Source: Polaromonas sp. (GTDB lineage Bacteria; Pseudomonadota; Gammaproteobacteria; Burkholderiales; Burkholderiaceae_C). From it: a stretch of 49,515 nucleotides of DNA. This document shows positions 18,561 to 27,064 of the stretch, piece after piece. The stretch spans positions 1-49,515 of the forward strand of contig JAJKJM010000038.1 of NCBI GenBank assembly GCA_021153985.1, in the 5' to 3' direction. The notes below the pieces were generated by a model. That model made no database searches and was not told the origin of the DNA. It saw only the letters and a list, made by a program, of their open reading frames with translations. Every line of letters starts with the position of its first letter. Position 1 is the stretch's first letter. Position numbers and translations under genes: made by a program.

Positions 18561-21038
18561 ATGCCGTCCTACACCCCCCCTTCCCATCCCGCCCTTGAGC
18601 CTGTCGACCCGCTCAAACGCCGCACGGCCTGGGCCGCGGGCCTTGTCCTGCTGCTACTCGGCGTGCCCCTGTTGCTTGCCGGCTTCTGGCTCGTGGTGCT
18701 GGGCGGGTCGTCCTACTACCTGATCGCGGGCCTGGGCTTTGTGCTGGCGGGCGTACTGCTGGCACGCCGCAGCCCGGCCGGGCTGTGGGTCTTCGCCCTG
18801 CTGGTCGCCGGCACCCTGGCCTGGGCGCTGTGGGAGGCCGGCCTCGACTGGTGGCCGCTGGCGGCGCGCGGCGGCGTGGTGTTTGTCATTGGGCTTTTGC
18901 TGTTAACGCCCCCGGTCGCCCGCACCTGGCCGATCGCCTCGCCCGGCCATGAGGGCACCTGGGGTGCGCGCGGCGGCCGCTGGGCCTTGGGTGGGGCACT
19001 GGGCATTTTTCTGGTCGTGGCGGTCGTCACCTGGTTTCATGACGACAACCGCCTGATCGGCCTGCAGCCGCTGGCGCCCATGGGCGGCAGTGCGGCAGCG
19101 CCGGCCGACAGTGTGCCGCCCGGCGAATGGCAGGCTTACGGCCGCACCGGCCATGGCCAGCGCTACTCGCCGCTGGCGCAGATCACGCCCGACAACGTCA
19201 AAAGCCTCGAGATGGTCTGGCAATACCGCACCGGAGACGTGCGCGGCCAGCCCGGCGACCCGCAAGAAACCACTTTTGAAGTGACGCCGCTGAAAGTCGG
19301 CAACCGCCTTTTCTTCTGCACGCCGCACCAGTCGGTGATTGCGCTTGACGCCGCCACCGGCACGGAAGTCTGGCGCTTTAACCCCCAAATCCAGGGCCAG
19401 CTCGCGCTGCAGCATCTGACCTGCCGCGGCCTTTCCTACCAGCCACCGGCCGTCGTGCCCACGGTGCCCCCTCCCGCGCCGGCCACTGCCGACGGCTGCA
19501 CGGCCAAGCTCTTCATGCCCACGGCGGACGGCCGGGTGATCGCACTCAATCCCGACACGGGGAAACCCTGCTCATCGTTCGGCGGCGGCAAGGGGCAGAT
19601 CGACCTCTGGGCCGGCATGCCGAATGTGAAGCCCGGCGCCTATTACTCCACCTCGCCCGTGGTGGTGACGTCAAAGCTCCTCATCGTGGGGGGCACGGTG
19701 CTCGACAACGTGTCCACCAAAGAGCAGTCGGGCGTAATCCGCGCCTATGACATCAACACCGGTGCGCTGGTCTGGGCCTGGGATTCGGGCCAGCCGAACA
19801 GCAGCGCGCCGCTTGCGCCCGGCCAGGTCTACACCCCCAACTCGCCCAACAGCTGGTCCATCTCCAGCGTCGACGAGGTGCTGGGCATGGTCTACGTGCC
19901 GCTGGGCAACCAGCCGCCCGACCAGTGGGGCGGCCAGCGCAGCCCGGCGGTAGAAACCTACTCCTCTTCTGTCGTCGCCCTGGACCTGGCCACCGGCAAA
20001 GTGCGCTGGAATTTCCAGACGGTGCACCACGACCTCTGGGACTACGACGTGCCGGCCCAGCCCAGCCTGCTGGACCTCAGCATCAAGGGCGAGAAGGTGC
20101 CCGCGCTGGTGCAACCCACCAAGCAGGGCGAGGTTTTTGTGCTCGACCGCCGCACCGGAACGCCGCTGTTGCCCGTGACCGAAGTCGCCGCGCCGCAGGG
20201 CGCTGCCGAGGGCGACCACACCGCGCCCACCCAGCCGAAGTCGGCGCTGTCGTTCGATCCGCCGCCGCTGACGGGCCGCGACATGTGGGGCGCCACGATG
20301 TTCGACCAGCTGTATTGCCGCATCGCCTTTCACCGCCTGCGTTATGAGGGCCGCTTCACGCCGCCGTCCACGCAGGGCACGCTGGTGTACCCCGGCAACT
20401 TCGGTGTCTTCAACTGGGGCGGCGTGGCGGTGGACCCGGTGCGGCAGATGGCCTTCACCACGCCGACCTACCTGGCATTTGTCTCAAAGCTGGTGCCGCG
20501 CCCCGACGACACCGCGCTGATGGTGCAAGGCAAGCAGCGGCCTGAAGGCAGCCTTCCTTCCCTCAACGAAAACTTTGGTGCGCCGTTTGCCGTCAAGCTC
20601 AGCGCCTTCCTGTCACCGTTCGGTATCCCTTGCCAGGCGCCGCCCTGGGGCTATGTGGCCGGCGCGGACCTGACCACCGGCGCCGTTGCGTGGAAGCACA
20701 AGAACGGCACCGTGCGCGACCTCTCGCCGATTCCCCTGCCATTCCGCATGGGCGTGCCGAATCTGGGCGGCCCGCTCACCACGGCGGGCGGCGTAGCCTT
20801 TCTCTCCGGCACGCTCGACGACTACCTGCGCGCTTACGACGTCAACAACGGCAACGAAATCTGGAAGTCGCGCCTGCCCGCTGGCGGCCAGGCCACGCCC
20901 ATGAGCTATAGCGTTGCCGACGGCCGGCAGTTTGTGCTGGTGGTGGCCGGCGGGCATGGCTCGCTGGGTACACGTGCGGGGGACTATGTGCGGGCGTATG
21001 CCTTGCCGATGGCTGGTGCGCCTCGCCCAGCCCCTTGA
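18561..21038 (+). CDS. gcd: Membrane-bound PQQ-dependent dehydrogenase, glucose/quinate/shikimate family
   Basis: An 825-residue quinoprotein that oxidises a sugar or polyol in the periplasm and passes electrons to ubiquinone. Five membrane helices fill residues ~22-160, as in E. coli Gcd, followed by a long beta-propeller with EWQAYGRTGHGQRYSPL, ALDAATGTEVWRF, LTCRGLSYQP, TVHHDLWDYDVPAQP and ANGNEIWK-like strands such as VNNGNEIWKSRLPAGGQATP. The length matches the family. The frame also allows a TTG start at 18540 with a weak AGG 12 bases upstream; ATG at 18561 lacks a good ribosome site, so the start is uncertain by seven codons. No pqq biosynthesis genes are in the window. Glucose is the likeliest substrate, quinate an alternative. 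Confidence 0.9.
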   Translation: MPSYTPPSHPALEPVDPLKRRTAWAAGLVLLLLGVPLLLAGFWLVVLGGSSYYLIAGLGFVLAGVLLARRSPAGLWVFALLVAGTLAWALWEAGLDWWPLAARGGVVFVIGLLLLTPPVARTWPIASPGHEGTWGARGGRWALGGALGIFLVVAVVTWFHDDNRLIGLQPLAPMGGSAAAPADSVPPGEWQAYGRTGHGQRYSPLAQITPDNVKSLEMVWQYRTGDVRGQPGDPQETTFEVTPLKVGNRLFFCTPHQSVIALDAATGTEVWRFNPQIQGQLALQHLTCRGLSYQPPAVVPTVPPPAPATADGCTAKLFMPTADGRVIALNPDTGKPCSSFGGGKGQIDLWAGMPNVKPGAYYSTSPVVVTSKLLIVGGTVLDNVSTKEQSGVIRAYDINTGALVWAWDSGQPNSSAPLAPGQVYTPNSPNSWSISSVDEVLGMVYVPLGNQPPDQWGGQRSPAVETYSSSVVALDLATGKVRWNFQTVHHDLWDYDVPAQPSLLDLSIKGEKVPALVQPTKQGEVFVLDRRTGTPLLPVTEVAAPQGAAEGDHTAPTQPKSALSFDPPPLTGRDMWGATMFDQLYCRIAFHRLRYEGRFTPPSTQGTLVYPGNFGVFNWGGVAVDPVRQMAFTTPTYLAFVSKLVPRPDDTALMVQGKQRPEGSLPSLNENFGAPFAVKLSAFLSPFGIPCQAPPWGYVAGADLTTGAVAWKHKNGTVRDLSPIPLPFRMGVPNLGGPLTTAGGVAFLSGTLDDYLRAYDVNNGNEIWKSRLPAGGQATPMSYSVADGRQFVLVVAGGHGSLGTRAGDYVRAYALPMAGAPRPAP

Positions 21039-21091
21039 GCTGTTCAAAAACTTTTGGCGTTGTTGTGGCGCCTTGCATCTGCCCGTTTTCA

Positions 21092-21157
21092 ATCTGCGTA
21101 AATCTGCGAAATCTGCGGATAAATTTATATCCACAGATCTGGCAGATTTACGCAGAT
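21092..21157. repeat. Long nested hairpin with 16-bp perfect arms
   Basis: ATCTGCGTAAATCTGC (21092-21107) is the exact reverse complement of 21142-21157. Inside lies a second stem: ATCTG (21111-21115) with CAGAT (21134-21138) and GGAT (21117-21120) with ATCC (21129-21132). The heptamer ATCTGCG recurs on both arms. It sits between the convergent dehydrogenase and LysR genes. There is no T run, so it is not a standard terminator; similar ATCTGCG palindromes occur as dispersed repeats in many bacteria. Confidence 0.8.
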
Positions 21158-21212
21158 AAAGACACTGCGACGCGCCTGACGAGGATCGCTTCGCTGGATT
21201 CTGTGGATCGTC

Positions 21213-22109
21213 TTAATTGGCCCGCCCCATCACATCCGCCACCCAGTCCACAAACACCCGCACGCGCGGTGAGAGCTGGCGGTGGTGCGGGTACAGCACC
21301 GACACCGGCATGGGCGCGGGCCTGAATTGCGCCAGCACTTCCACCAGCGTGCCCGCCTCCAGCTGTGCAGCCAGGTGATAGCGCGGCACCTGGATAAAAC
21401 CCAGGTGCGCGGCGCAGCAGACCTTGTAGGCGTCGGCGTCGGTCACCGAGACTGAGCCTTTGAGCTGCACCTGGCGCGCCACGCCGTCCACGATGAAATC
21501 AAAGGGCAGCGCCTTGCCGGTGCGGCTTGAGAGGAAGTTGACGGCGCGGTGCCCGCGCAGCGCCTCTATCGTGTCGGGCGTGCCGTGCTTGTCCAGGTAT
21601 TCGCGGCTCGCACAGGTCACCTGTTCGAGCAATGCCACACGCCGCCCCACCATGCTGGACTCGGCCAGCTCGCCCACACGCAGCACGCAGTCCACACCTT
21701 CGCGCACCAGGTCCACCAGCCGGTCGCCCATGCCGATCTCAAGCTCGATGTCCGGGTAGCGCTCAAAAAAATCGCCAATCACCGGCAGCAAAAAGTGTTT
21801 GGCCAGCGTGCCGTGCAAATCCACCCGCAGCTTGCCGCGCGGCTTACTGCCCGTGTTGACGAAGGCCGACTCGGCTTCTTCCAGGTCCGTCAGCAGGCGC
21901 AGGCAGCGCTCGTAATACGCCGCGCCGTCCTGCGTCGGGCTCACGTGCCGCGTCGTGCGGTGCAGCAGCCGCGCACCCAGGCGCTTTTCCAGTTGCTGCA
22001 CCGCGTGCGTCACCGTGGCGCGCGGCAGCAGCAGGTCGTCGGCCGCCTTCGTAAAACTGCCCAGCTCCACGATGCGGGTGAAGAGCTGCATCGAATGAAA
22101 CCTGTCCAT
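21213..22109 (-). CDS. LysR-family transcriptional regulator
   Basis: A 298-residue LysR protein of the CrgA/YhjC-like branch. HTH at residues 5-65: QLFTRIVELGSFTKAADDLL, PRATVTHAVQQLEKRLGARL, HRTTRHVSPTQDG. Effector domain with GKLRVDLHGTLAKHFLLPVI, EIGMGDRLVDLVREGVDCVLRVG (split here only for reading) and a C-terminal YPHHRQLSPRVRVFVDWV. It is divergent from two SDR genes that run the other way and probably regulates them. The open frame begins at the ATG chosen, which gives the standard start MDRFHSMQ. Confidence 0.93.
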   Translation of the reverse strand: MDRFHSMQLFTRIVELGSFTKAADDLLLPRATVTHAVQQLEKRLGARLLHRTTRHVSPTQDGAAYYERCLRLLTDLEEAESAFVNTGSKPRGKLRVDLHGTLAKHFLLPVIGDFFERYPDIELEIGMGDRLVDLVREGVDCVLRVGELAESSMVGRRVALLEQVTCASREYLDKHGTPDTIEALRGHRAVNFLSSRTGKALPFDFIVDGVARQVQLKGSVSVTDADAYKVCCAAHLGFIQVPRYHLAAQLEAGTLVEVLAQFRPAPMPVSVLYPHHRQLSPRVRVFVDWVADVMGRAN

Positions 22110-22121
22110 TTTGGCGCGTTT

Positions 22122-22195
22122 CTATTGTTGGCATTTGTTGAACAGTGATGGCAAGTTTACGGTATTTATCGCATGTGGATTGAATAGAACAATAG
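22122..22195. promoter_or_regulatory. CTATTGTT / AACAATAG arms in lysR-SDR divergent region
   Basis: Two perfectly complementary 8-base blocks, CTATTGTT at 22122-22129 and AACAATAG at 22188-22195, bracket the probable promoter region between the LysR and SDR genes. LysR proteins bind two separated dyad sites as tetramers, which fits, but the 58-base gap is long and chance cannot be excluded. Confidence 0.35.
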
Positions 22196-22290
22196 CTTCA
22201 CTGACTCACCAAAAGCGCACAACACCCCAGCGCCCCGGGCGGTCAGAGCCAACCAACCCTCACCAACCTCGTCAATTTCAGGAGTTCCAA

Positions 22291-23046
22291 ATGACCGCTT
22301 CAGCAAACAACGTTACCCAGGCCGCCATCGTCACCGGCGCCTCGCGCGGCATCGGCGCCGCCATCGCCCGGCGCCTGGCGCAAGAAGGCTACGCCGTCGT
22401 CGTCAACTACGCCGGCCAGGCCGAAGAAGCCCAGGCCGTGGTGCAGTCCATCACCTCCGCCGGCGGCAAAGCCGTCGCCGTGCAGGCCGATGTATCGAGT
22501 TCAACTGCCGTGAAGCAGCTGTTTGACGACAGCATCAAGGCCTTCGGCCGCGTCGATGTGCTCATCAACAACGCCGGCATCATGCCGCCCACGCTGCCGG
22601 CGCTGGCCGACACCGACGACGACACCTTTGACCGCCTCTTCGCCGTCAATGTCAAAGGCACTTTCAACACGCTGCGCGAAGCTGGTGCGCGCCTGCAGGC
22701 CGGCGGCCGCATCGTGAATTTCTCGACCAGCGTGATCGGCCTGGCCCTGCCCGGCTACGCGGTCTACGGCGCCACCAAGAGCGCGGTGGAAACCTTCACC
22801 AACATCATGGCCAAAGAGCTGCGCGGCAAAAACATCCGCATCAACGCTATCGCCCCCGGCCCCACGGCCACGGCGCTTTTCCTCAACGGCAAGACGCCCG
22901 AAACGATTGAGCGCATGTCCAGGATGGCGCCGCTCGAACGCCTGGGTACGCCGCAAGACATCGCCAGTGCCGTCGCTTTCCTCGTCAGCGACAACTCGGC
23001 CTGGGTCAATGGCCAGACATTGCGCGCCAACGGCGGCGTGGTCTAA
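22291..23046 (+). CDS. SDR-family oxidoreductase (FabG-like)
   Basis: A 251-residue classical short-chain dehydrogenase. TGASRGIG cofactor motif, NNAGIM, catalytic serine region NFSTSVIG, YGATK with Tyr/Lys, and the C-terminal family ending DNSAWVNGQTLRANGGVV. The start at 22291 has AGGAG six bases upstream; longer forms would reach back into the promoter of the divergent LysR gene. First gene of a two-SDR unit; the second follows after 63 bases. Broad-specificity carbonyl or ketone reductase is the best description. Confidence 0.93.
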   Translation: MTASANNVTQAAIVTGASRGIGAAIARRLAQEGYAVVVNYAGQAEEAQAVVQSITSAGGKAVAVQADVSSSTAVKQLFDDSIKAFGRVDVLINNAGIMPPTLPALADTDDDTFDRLFAVNVKGTFNTLREAGARLQAGGRIVNFSTSVIGLALPGYAVYGATKSAVETFTNIMAKELRGKNIRINAIAPGPTATALFLNGKTPETIERMSRMAPLERLGTPQDIASAVAFLVSDNSAWVNGQTLRANGGVV

Positions 23047-23109
23047 GCAAAAGCACTTTCTCTAACCCATCAACCCCTCTTTTCAATCCCTTTTAGAAAG
23101 ACACCCATC

Positions 23110-24009
23110 ATGAAATCCGTCATCCTCGTCACCGGCGCATCCACCGGCATTGGCCACCTCACTGTCCGTTCACTGGCCCAGGCCGGCCACATTGTCTACG
23201 CCAGCATGCGCGACATCCAGGGCCGCAACGCACCCAAGGTGCGTGAGTTGCGCGACTGGAGTTTTGCCAACGGTTTCGATCTGCGCGCCGTCGAACTCGA
23301 CGTGCTCTCGCAGCCCTCGGCCGATGCCGCCGTGGCGCACGTCATGGCCGAGCAAGGCCGCCTCGACGTCATCGTGCATAACGCCGGCCACCTGGTCGTC
23401 GGCCCCGCCGAGGCCTATACGCCCGAAGAAATCATCAAGGTGCTGGACACCAACTTCCTGGGCAGCCAGCGCGTGAACCGCGCCGTGTTGCCGGTCATGC
23501 GCAAGGCTGAAGCCGGCCTGGTGCTGTGGGTCAGCAGCAGCACGGTGCGCGGCGGCTTTCCGCCTTTCCTCGGCCCTTATGCCGCCGCCAAGGCCGCGAT
23601 GGACTCGATGGCTGTGACCATGTCCTACGAGCTCGCCCGCTTCGGCGTCGAGACCTCCATCGTCGTGCCCGGCGCCTTCACCAAAGGCACGGCCCACTTC
23701 CCCAGCGCCGGCAAGCCTGCTGATGAAGCGGCGACAGCTGCCTATGCCCGCTACGACGGCGTCATGGACAAAGTCGGCGAGCGCCTCTCAGCCCTGAGCC
23801 CCGACCACGCCGACCCGCAGGCCGTGGCCGACGACATCACCCGCATCGTGGGCCTGCCCGCCGGCACGCGACCCTTCCGCTCGGTGACCGACTTCATCGA
23901 CGATGGCGCGGCTGAAGTCACCGTGGTGGCAGAACGCGTGCGCGAAGAGTTCGCCCACCGCATCGGCATCGCCGACATGCTCAAGCCCACGGTGCGCCGC
24001 ACGGCTTGA
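23110..24009 (+). CDS. SDR-family oxidoreductase (atypical active-site neighbourhood)
   Basis: A 299-residue SDR. TGASTGIG binds the cofactor; the NNAG motif reads HNAG, the catalytic serine is in WVSSSTVRGG and YAAAK supplies Tyr and Lys, so the active site should work. After residue ~190 the protein is longer than FabG and carries an acidic segment with DDITRIVGLPAGTRPFR, a pattern also seen in SDRs acting on larger substrates. It follows the previous SDR by 63 bases and is probably co-transcribed under the divergent LysR. Repeat elements follow the stop codon. Confidence 0.92.
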   Translation: MKSVILVTGASTGIGHLTVRSLAQAGHIVYASMRDIQGRNAPKVRELRDWSFANGFDLRAVELDVLSQPSADAAVAHVMAEQGRLDVIVHNAGHLVVGPAEAYTPEEIIKVLDTNFLGSQRVNRAVLPVMRKAEAGLVLWVSSSTVRGGFPPFLGPYAAAKAAMDSMAVTMSYELARFGVETSIVVPGAFTKGTAHFPSAGKPADEAATAAYARYDGVMDKVGERLSALSPDHADPQAVADDITRIVGLPAGTRPFRSVTDFIDDGAAEVTVVAERVREEFAHRIGIADMLKPTVRRTA

Positions 24010-24021
24010 CGGTTCACCTTT

Positions 24022-24137
24022 GCTCTCTCCCCGCTGGGGGAGGGCTGGGGTGGGGGCAACCGGCCCTTGAATAGGTGCAGCGAATAACAAGCGCCGCCGG
24101 CCCTCATCCCCGCCTTCTCCCAGAGGAAGAAGGAGTA
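24022..24137. repeat. ~115-bp long-hairpin repeat, complete copy 1
   Basis: The left end CTCTCCCCGCTGGGGGAGGG plus GGGTGGGGGC is inverted at the right end as GCCCTCATCCCC plus TTCTCCCAGAGGAAGAAGGAG. The 40-base middle contains GTGCAGCGA and CAAGCGCCG, shared with the copies at 29184 and 41142. Each end is itself a small hairpin. Confidence 0.85.
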
Positions 24138-24152
24138 AGTCCGAATTCAAAC

Positions 24153-24207
24153 AAAATTAGCCTCTAGCCCAGACAAGATCTGAACGTATAGCTATATTTT
24201 TGATAGC
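24153..24207 (-). repeat. 3'-end repeat element, copy D
   Basis: AAAATTAGCCTCTAGCCC followed by GCTAT (24191-24195) and ATAGC (24203-24207) around TTTTTG. It stands 16 bases from the minus-strand stop codon of the AraC gene and directly next to the hairpin repeat ending at 24137. Confidence 0.8.
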
Positions 24208-24222
24208 GCTCAGCTATTTGCA

Positions 24223-25095
24223 CTAAACCCCAGCCTTCATCCACTCCCGCGGCGAAACCCCCGTCTTCTGCACAAACAACCGCGACAACGCCGACGCATT
24301 GGCATACCCCAGCCGCTCGGCGATGGCTTTCAATGATTGGCCGCCGCGCAGTTCGGCCTGCGCAATTGCCAGCCGCCATGTCGCCAGATAGTCCGCCGGT
24401 GTTTGCCCGACGCGCTGCTTGAACAGCAGTGCAAACGCGCTGCGCGACATGCCGGCCGATTGCGCCATGCGCGCCAGGCTCCAGGCGTCGCCCGGGGCTT
24501 CATGCACCGCCACCAGGGCGCGCGCCAGGCGCGGCTCGCCCAGGCCGGCCAGCAGGCCCACGGGCGCGCTGCCGCCTTCGGAATGATCGGGGTGGTCAAG
24601 CAGCCAGCGCAGCAATTGCAGCAGCAACACTTCAAACAAGCGGTCGGCCAGCAACCGCTGGCCGCAGCGCACCTGTTCGGTCTCGGCAAACAGCAGGGCC
24701 AGCGAGTGTTCCAGCCCCTGCACGCGAGACAGCGGCAACACCACGAGGGCAGGCAGCGCGCGCGCCAGCGGGTGGCTGGCGCCGCCGTCAAAGGCCAGCG
24801 TCGCGCAGGTGAAGTCGGCGCCTTCCACCGGCGCGTTATGAAAGTCATGCGCCAGCGGCCGTGGGTAAAACACCAGGCTGGGTTCGGTGATCTCCACGCG
24901 CTTGGGCGCACCCGTGCCTGCGCGGTGGGTCACTACCATCGTGCCGCGCCGCATCACGTGCAAAAAGCCCAGCCCGGCCTCTGGCGTGAAATGGGTGACG
25001 CCGCACAGCGGCCCGTTGTGAAACATGTGGGCCCGCACGCGAAAGCGGTCCATCAGGGCGGAAAGCCGGTCTAGTCCTTCGAGGGGCAGGGTCAT
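24223..25095 (-). CDS. AraC-family regulator with cupin-type sensor domain
   Basis: A 290-residue regulator. The N-terminal ~150 residues form the AraC_binding/cupin_6 domain (RAHMFHNGPLCGVTHF, VVTHRAGTG, FYPRPLAHDFHN with metal-like histidines); the C-terminal 100 residues hold the double HTH (MAQSAGMSRSAFALLFKQRVGQ, then IAERLGYANASALSRLFVQ, ending TGVSPREW). The start at 25095 avoids a 39-residue Ser-rich extension that covers the promoter. It is divergent from the AhpD-like gene, the classical arrangement for a regulator and its target. Confidence 0.92.
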   Translation of the reverse strand: MTLPLEGLDRLSALMDRFRVRAHMFHNGPLCGVTHFTPEAGLGFLHVMRRGTMVVTHRAGTGAPKRVEITEPSLVFYPRPLAHDFHNAPVEGADFTCATLAFDGGASHPLARALPALVVLPLSRVQGLEHSLALLFAETEQVRCGQRLLADRLFEVLLLQLLRWLLDHPDHSEGGSAPVGLLAGLGEPRLARALVAVHEAPGDAWSLARMAQSAGMSRSAFALLFKQRVGQTPADYLATWRLAIAQAELRGGQSLKAIAERLGYANASALSRLFVQKTGVSPREWMKAGV

Positions 25096-25156
25096 GGCGT
25101 GGACTGTATTGGGAGTTGCTTTGGATGATAAGGATGATTTACTGGACGAATTCATC

Positions 25157-25172
25157 CAATAAGTCCTTATTG
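25157..25172. promoter_or_regulatory. CAATAAG-TC-CTTATTG palindrome
   Basis: A perfect 7-base inverted repeat in the 178-base divergent region between the AraC gene and the AhpD-like gene. Next to it GGATGA and TCATCC form a second, wider dyad, and GGATGATAAGGATGAT is a direct repeat. Candidate AraC binding region. Confidence 0.45.
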
Positions 25173-25273
25173 TCGCGCGAAACTTCTTCCTGTGCAGCGG
25201 GCGCACCCCCAAGCCCCGCCGCGCAAAACACTACCCCTCAACCGCGACTCTCCAACCTCCAAAGGACTTCACC

Positions 25274-25822
25274 ATGTCACGCATTCCATTGATCGACCGT
25301 ACCGCCACCTCCGCCGACCGCAAGGCCCTGCTCGACCAGGTGAACCAGGCCTTTGGCGCCACGCCCAATATGTTCAGGGCCGTGGCCAACTCGCCTGCTG
25401 CGCTCAAAAGCCTGTGGGGCTCGTTCGGCGCGCTGGGCGGCGGTGTCATCGACGCCAAACTGGGCGAGCAGATCGCCGTCGCAGTGGCCGACCGCAACGC
25501 CTGCGAATACTGCCTGGCCGCGCACACCGCGCTGGGCCGCAAAGCCGGTGTCAGCGCCGAAGGCATGGCCGCCGCGCAGCGCGGCGAATCTTCCGACCCG
25601 GCCACCGCCGCGGTGCTCGCGTTTGCACTCAAGCTGGTGAACGAACGCGGCAATGTGTCCGACGCCGATGTGCAGGCCGTTCGCCAGGCCGGTTTCAACG
25701 ACGAGCAGATCGTGGAAATCCTCGCGCATGTGGCGCTCAACCTTTTCACCAACTACGTCAATGTGGCTTTTGCGGTGCCGGTGGATTTCGCACCCGTCAA
25801 GCTGAGCCGCGCCGCCGCCTGA
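25274..25822 (+). CDS. Carboxymuconolactone decarboxylase-family (AhpD-like) protein
   Basis: A 182-residue all-helical CMD-fold protein. The redox-type motif CEYCLAAHTALG has Cys77, Cys80 and His84, the arrangement that makes AhpD an alkyl-hydroperoxide-linked thiol reductase; plain decarboxylases lack the CxxC. A second half with NLFTNYVNVAFAVPVDF completes the family pattern. AAAGGA before the ATG supports the start. Divergent from the AraC gene. Likely a peroxidase-like or thiol-dependent stress protein. Confidence 0.9.
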   Translation: MSRIPLIDRTATSADRKALLDQVNQAFGATPNMFRAVANSPAALKSLWGSFGALGGGVIDAKLGEQIAVAVADRNACEYCLAAHTALGRKAGVSAEGMAAAQRGESSDPATAAVLAFALKLVNERGNVSDADVQAVRQAGFNDEQIVEILAHVALNLFTNYVNVAFAVPVDFAPVKLSRAAA

Positions 25823-25847
25823 GACTGCACCGCCCGGGACCCGGCAC

Positions 25848-25874
25848 GCGCGGCCTGCGGCATGCAGGCCGCGC
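25848..25874 (+). terminator. Strong GC hairpin after the AhpD-like gene
   Basis: GCGCGGCCTGC (25848-25858) and GCAGGCCGCGC (25864-25874) form a perfect 11-base stem with loop GGCAT, 26 bases after the stop codon. There is no T tract after it, so it could pause polymerase or protect the 3' end rather than be a standard intrinsic terminator. Confidence 0.5.
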
Positions 25875-25984
25875 TGCAAGAGCCCCACCTCGCATTTGTC
25901 TGACACGCCAGAGGTAAATTTCCAGACATCTGGCACCCAGGCGGGCGCTCACGCTCGGGTTTTGCTCTTTCGAAAGCCCGCGCC

Positions 25985-27064
25985 ATGAACCCTCAAGACC
26001 CCAAAGATCCGCGCGCTGCCGCGCCCGGCCCTCACACCGATGCGAAGGACCGCCCGCCTTCGCGCCGCGCCGCGCTCAATCTCGTCGGTGCAGGCTTGGC
26101 CGCAGCGCCTGTGCTGCTGGCAGGCGGCGCCGCCCAGGCGCAGATACCCGTGCAGCCCGTGCCAGGCGCCACGCGTGTGCGCCGGCCCATGCAGGACCCG
26201 CGCAACCTGTACCCGCGCCCGCCCTTCGCCGCGCAAACCCAGCCCTGGCCGGGCTTGGCCAGCCGCATGAACCCGCGGCCCGACCATGGCGAGAGCAGCT
26301 ACGTGGGCTCGGGCCGACTCTTGGGCCGCAAGGCGCTGATCACTGGCGGTGACTCTGGCATTGGCCGCGCCACCGCCATCGCATTTGCGCGCGAAGGCGC
26401 CGATGTCGCCATCAATTACCTGCCGGTGGAAGAGCCCGACGCGCAAGAAGTCGTGCAGCTCATCCGCAGCGAAGGCCGCCGCGTCGTAGCCATCCCGGGC
26501 GACATCCGCGACGAAAGCTTTTGCCAGCGGCTGGTGGCCGAGTCGGTGCGCGGCCTGGGCGGGCTCGACATCCTCGTCAACAACGCCGCCAAGCAGTCCG
26601 CCCAAAAATCCATCCTCGACATCACAACCGAGCAGTTCGACCAGACGCTCAAGACCAACCTGTACGCGATGTTCTGGATCACCAAGGCCGCGGTGCCCTC
26701 AATGCCTGCCGGCGCTGCCATCATCAACACCGCCTCGGTAGTCGCTTATGAGCCGCCCGAGCAGTTGCTCGACTACGCGTCGACCAAAGCCGGCATCGTC
26801 GCTTTCACCAAGTCGCTGGCCAAGCAGCTCGCCACGCGCGGCATCCGCGTCAACGCCGTCGCGCCCGGCCCCTACTGGACGCCGCTGCAACCCAGCGGCG
26901 GGCAGCTGCCCGACGAGTTGCCGAAGTTCGGCAGCGATTCGCCCTTGGGCCGCCCCGGCCAGCCGGCCGAGATCGCACCGCTCTATGTGCTGCTGGCCTC
27001 GGCTGAAAACAGCTACACCACCGGCAATGTCTACGGCAGCACCGGCGGGCGCGGAGGGCCCTGA
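25985..27064 (+). CDS. Exported (Tat-signal) SDR-family oxidoreductase, YghA-like
   Basis: A 359-residue SDR with an N-terminal extension of ~110 residues. Residues 26-53 look like a twin-arginine signal: SRRAAL at 26-31, a hydrophobic stretch (LVGAGLAAAPVLLAGGAA) and an AQA-Q type cleavage site, so the folded, cofactor-loaded enzyme would go to the periplasm. The catalytic part has TGGDSGIG, NNAAK, NTASVV and YASTK and ends with YTTGNVYGSTGGRGGP, close to the YghA/YdaD group of general-stress aldehyde or alcohol dehydrogenases. Its TGA overlaps the next gene's ATG, so the two SDRs are coupled. Confidence 0.88.
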   Translation: MNPQDPKDPRAAAPGPHTDAKDRPPSRRAALNLVGAGLAAAPVLLAGGAAQAQIPVQPVPGATRVRRPMQDPRNLYPRPPFAAQTQPWPGLASRMNPRPDHGESSYVGSGRLLGRKALITGGDSGIGRATAIAFAREGADVAINYLPVEEPDAQEVVQLIRSEGRRVVAIPGDIRDESFCQRLVAESVRGLGGLDILVNNAAKQSAQKSILDITTEQFDQTLKTNLYAMFWITKAAVPSMPAGAAIINTASVVAYEPPEQLLDYASTKAGIVAFTKSLAKQLATRGIRVNAVAPGPYWTPLQPSGGQLPDELPKFGSDSPLGRPGQPAEIAPLYVLLASAENSYTTGNVYGSTGGRGGP

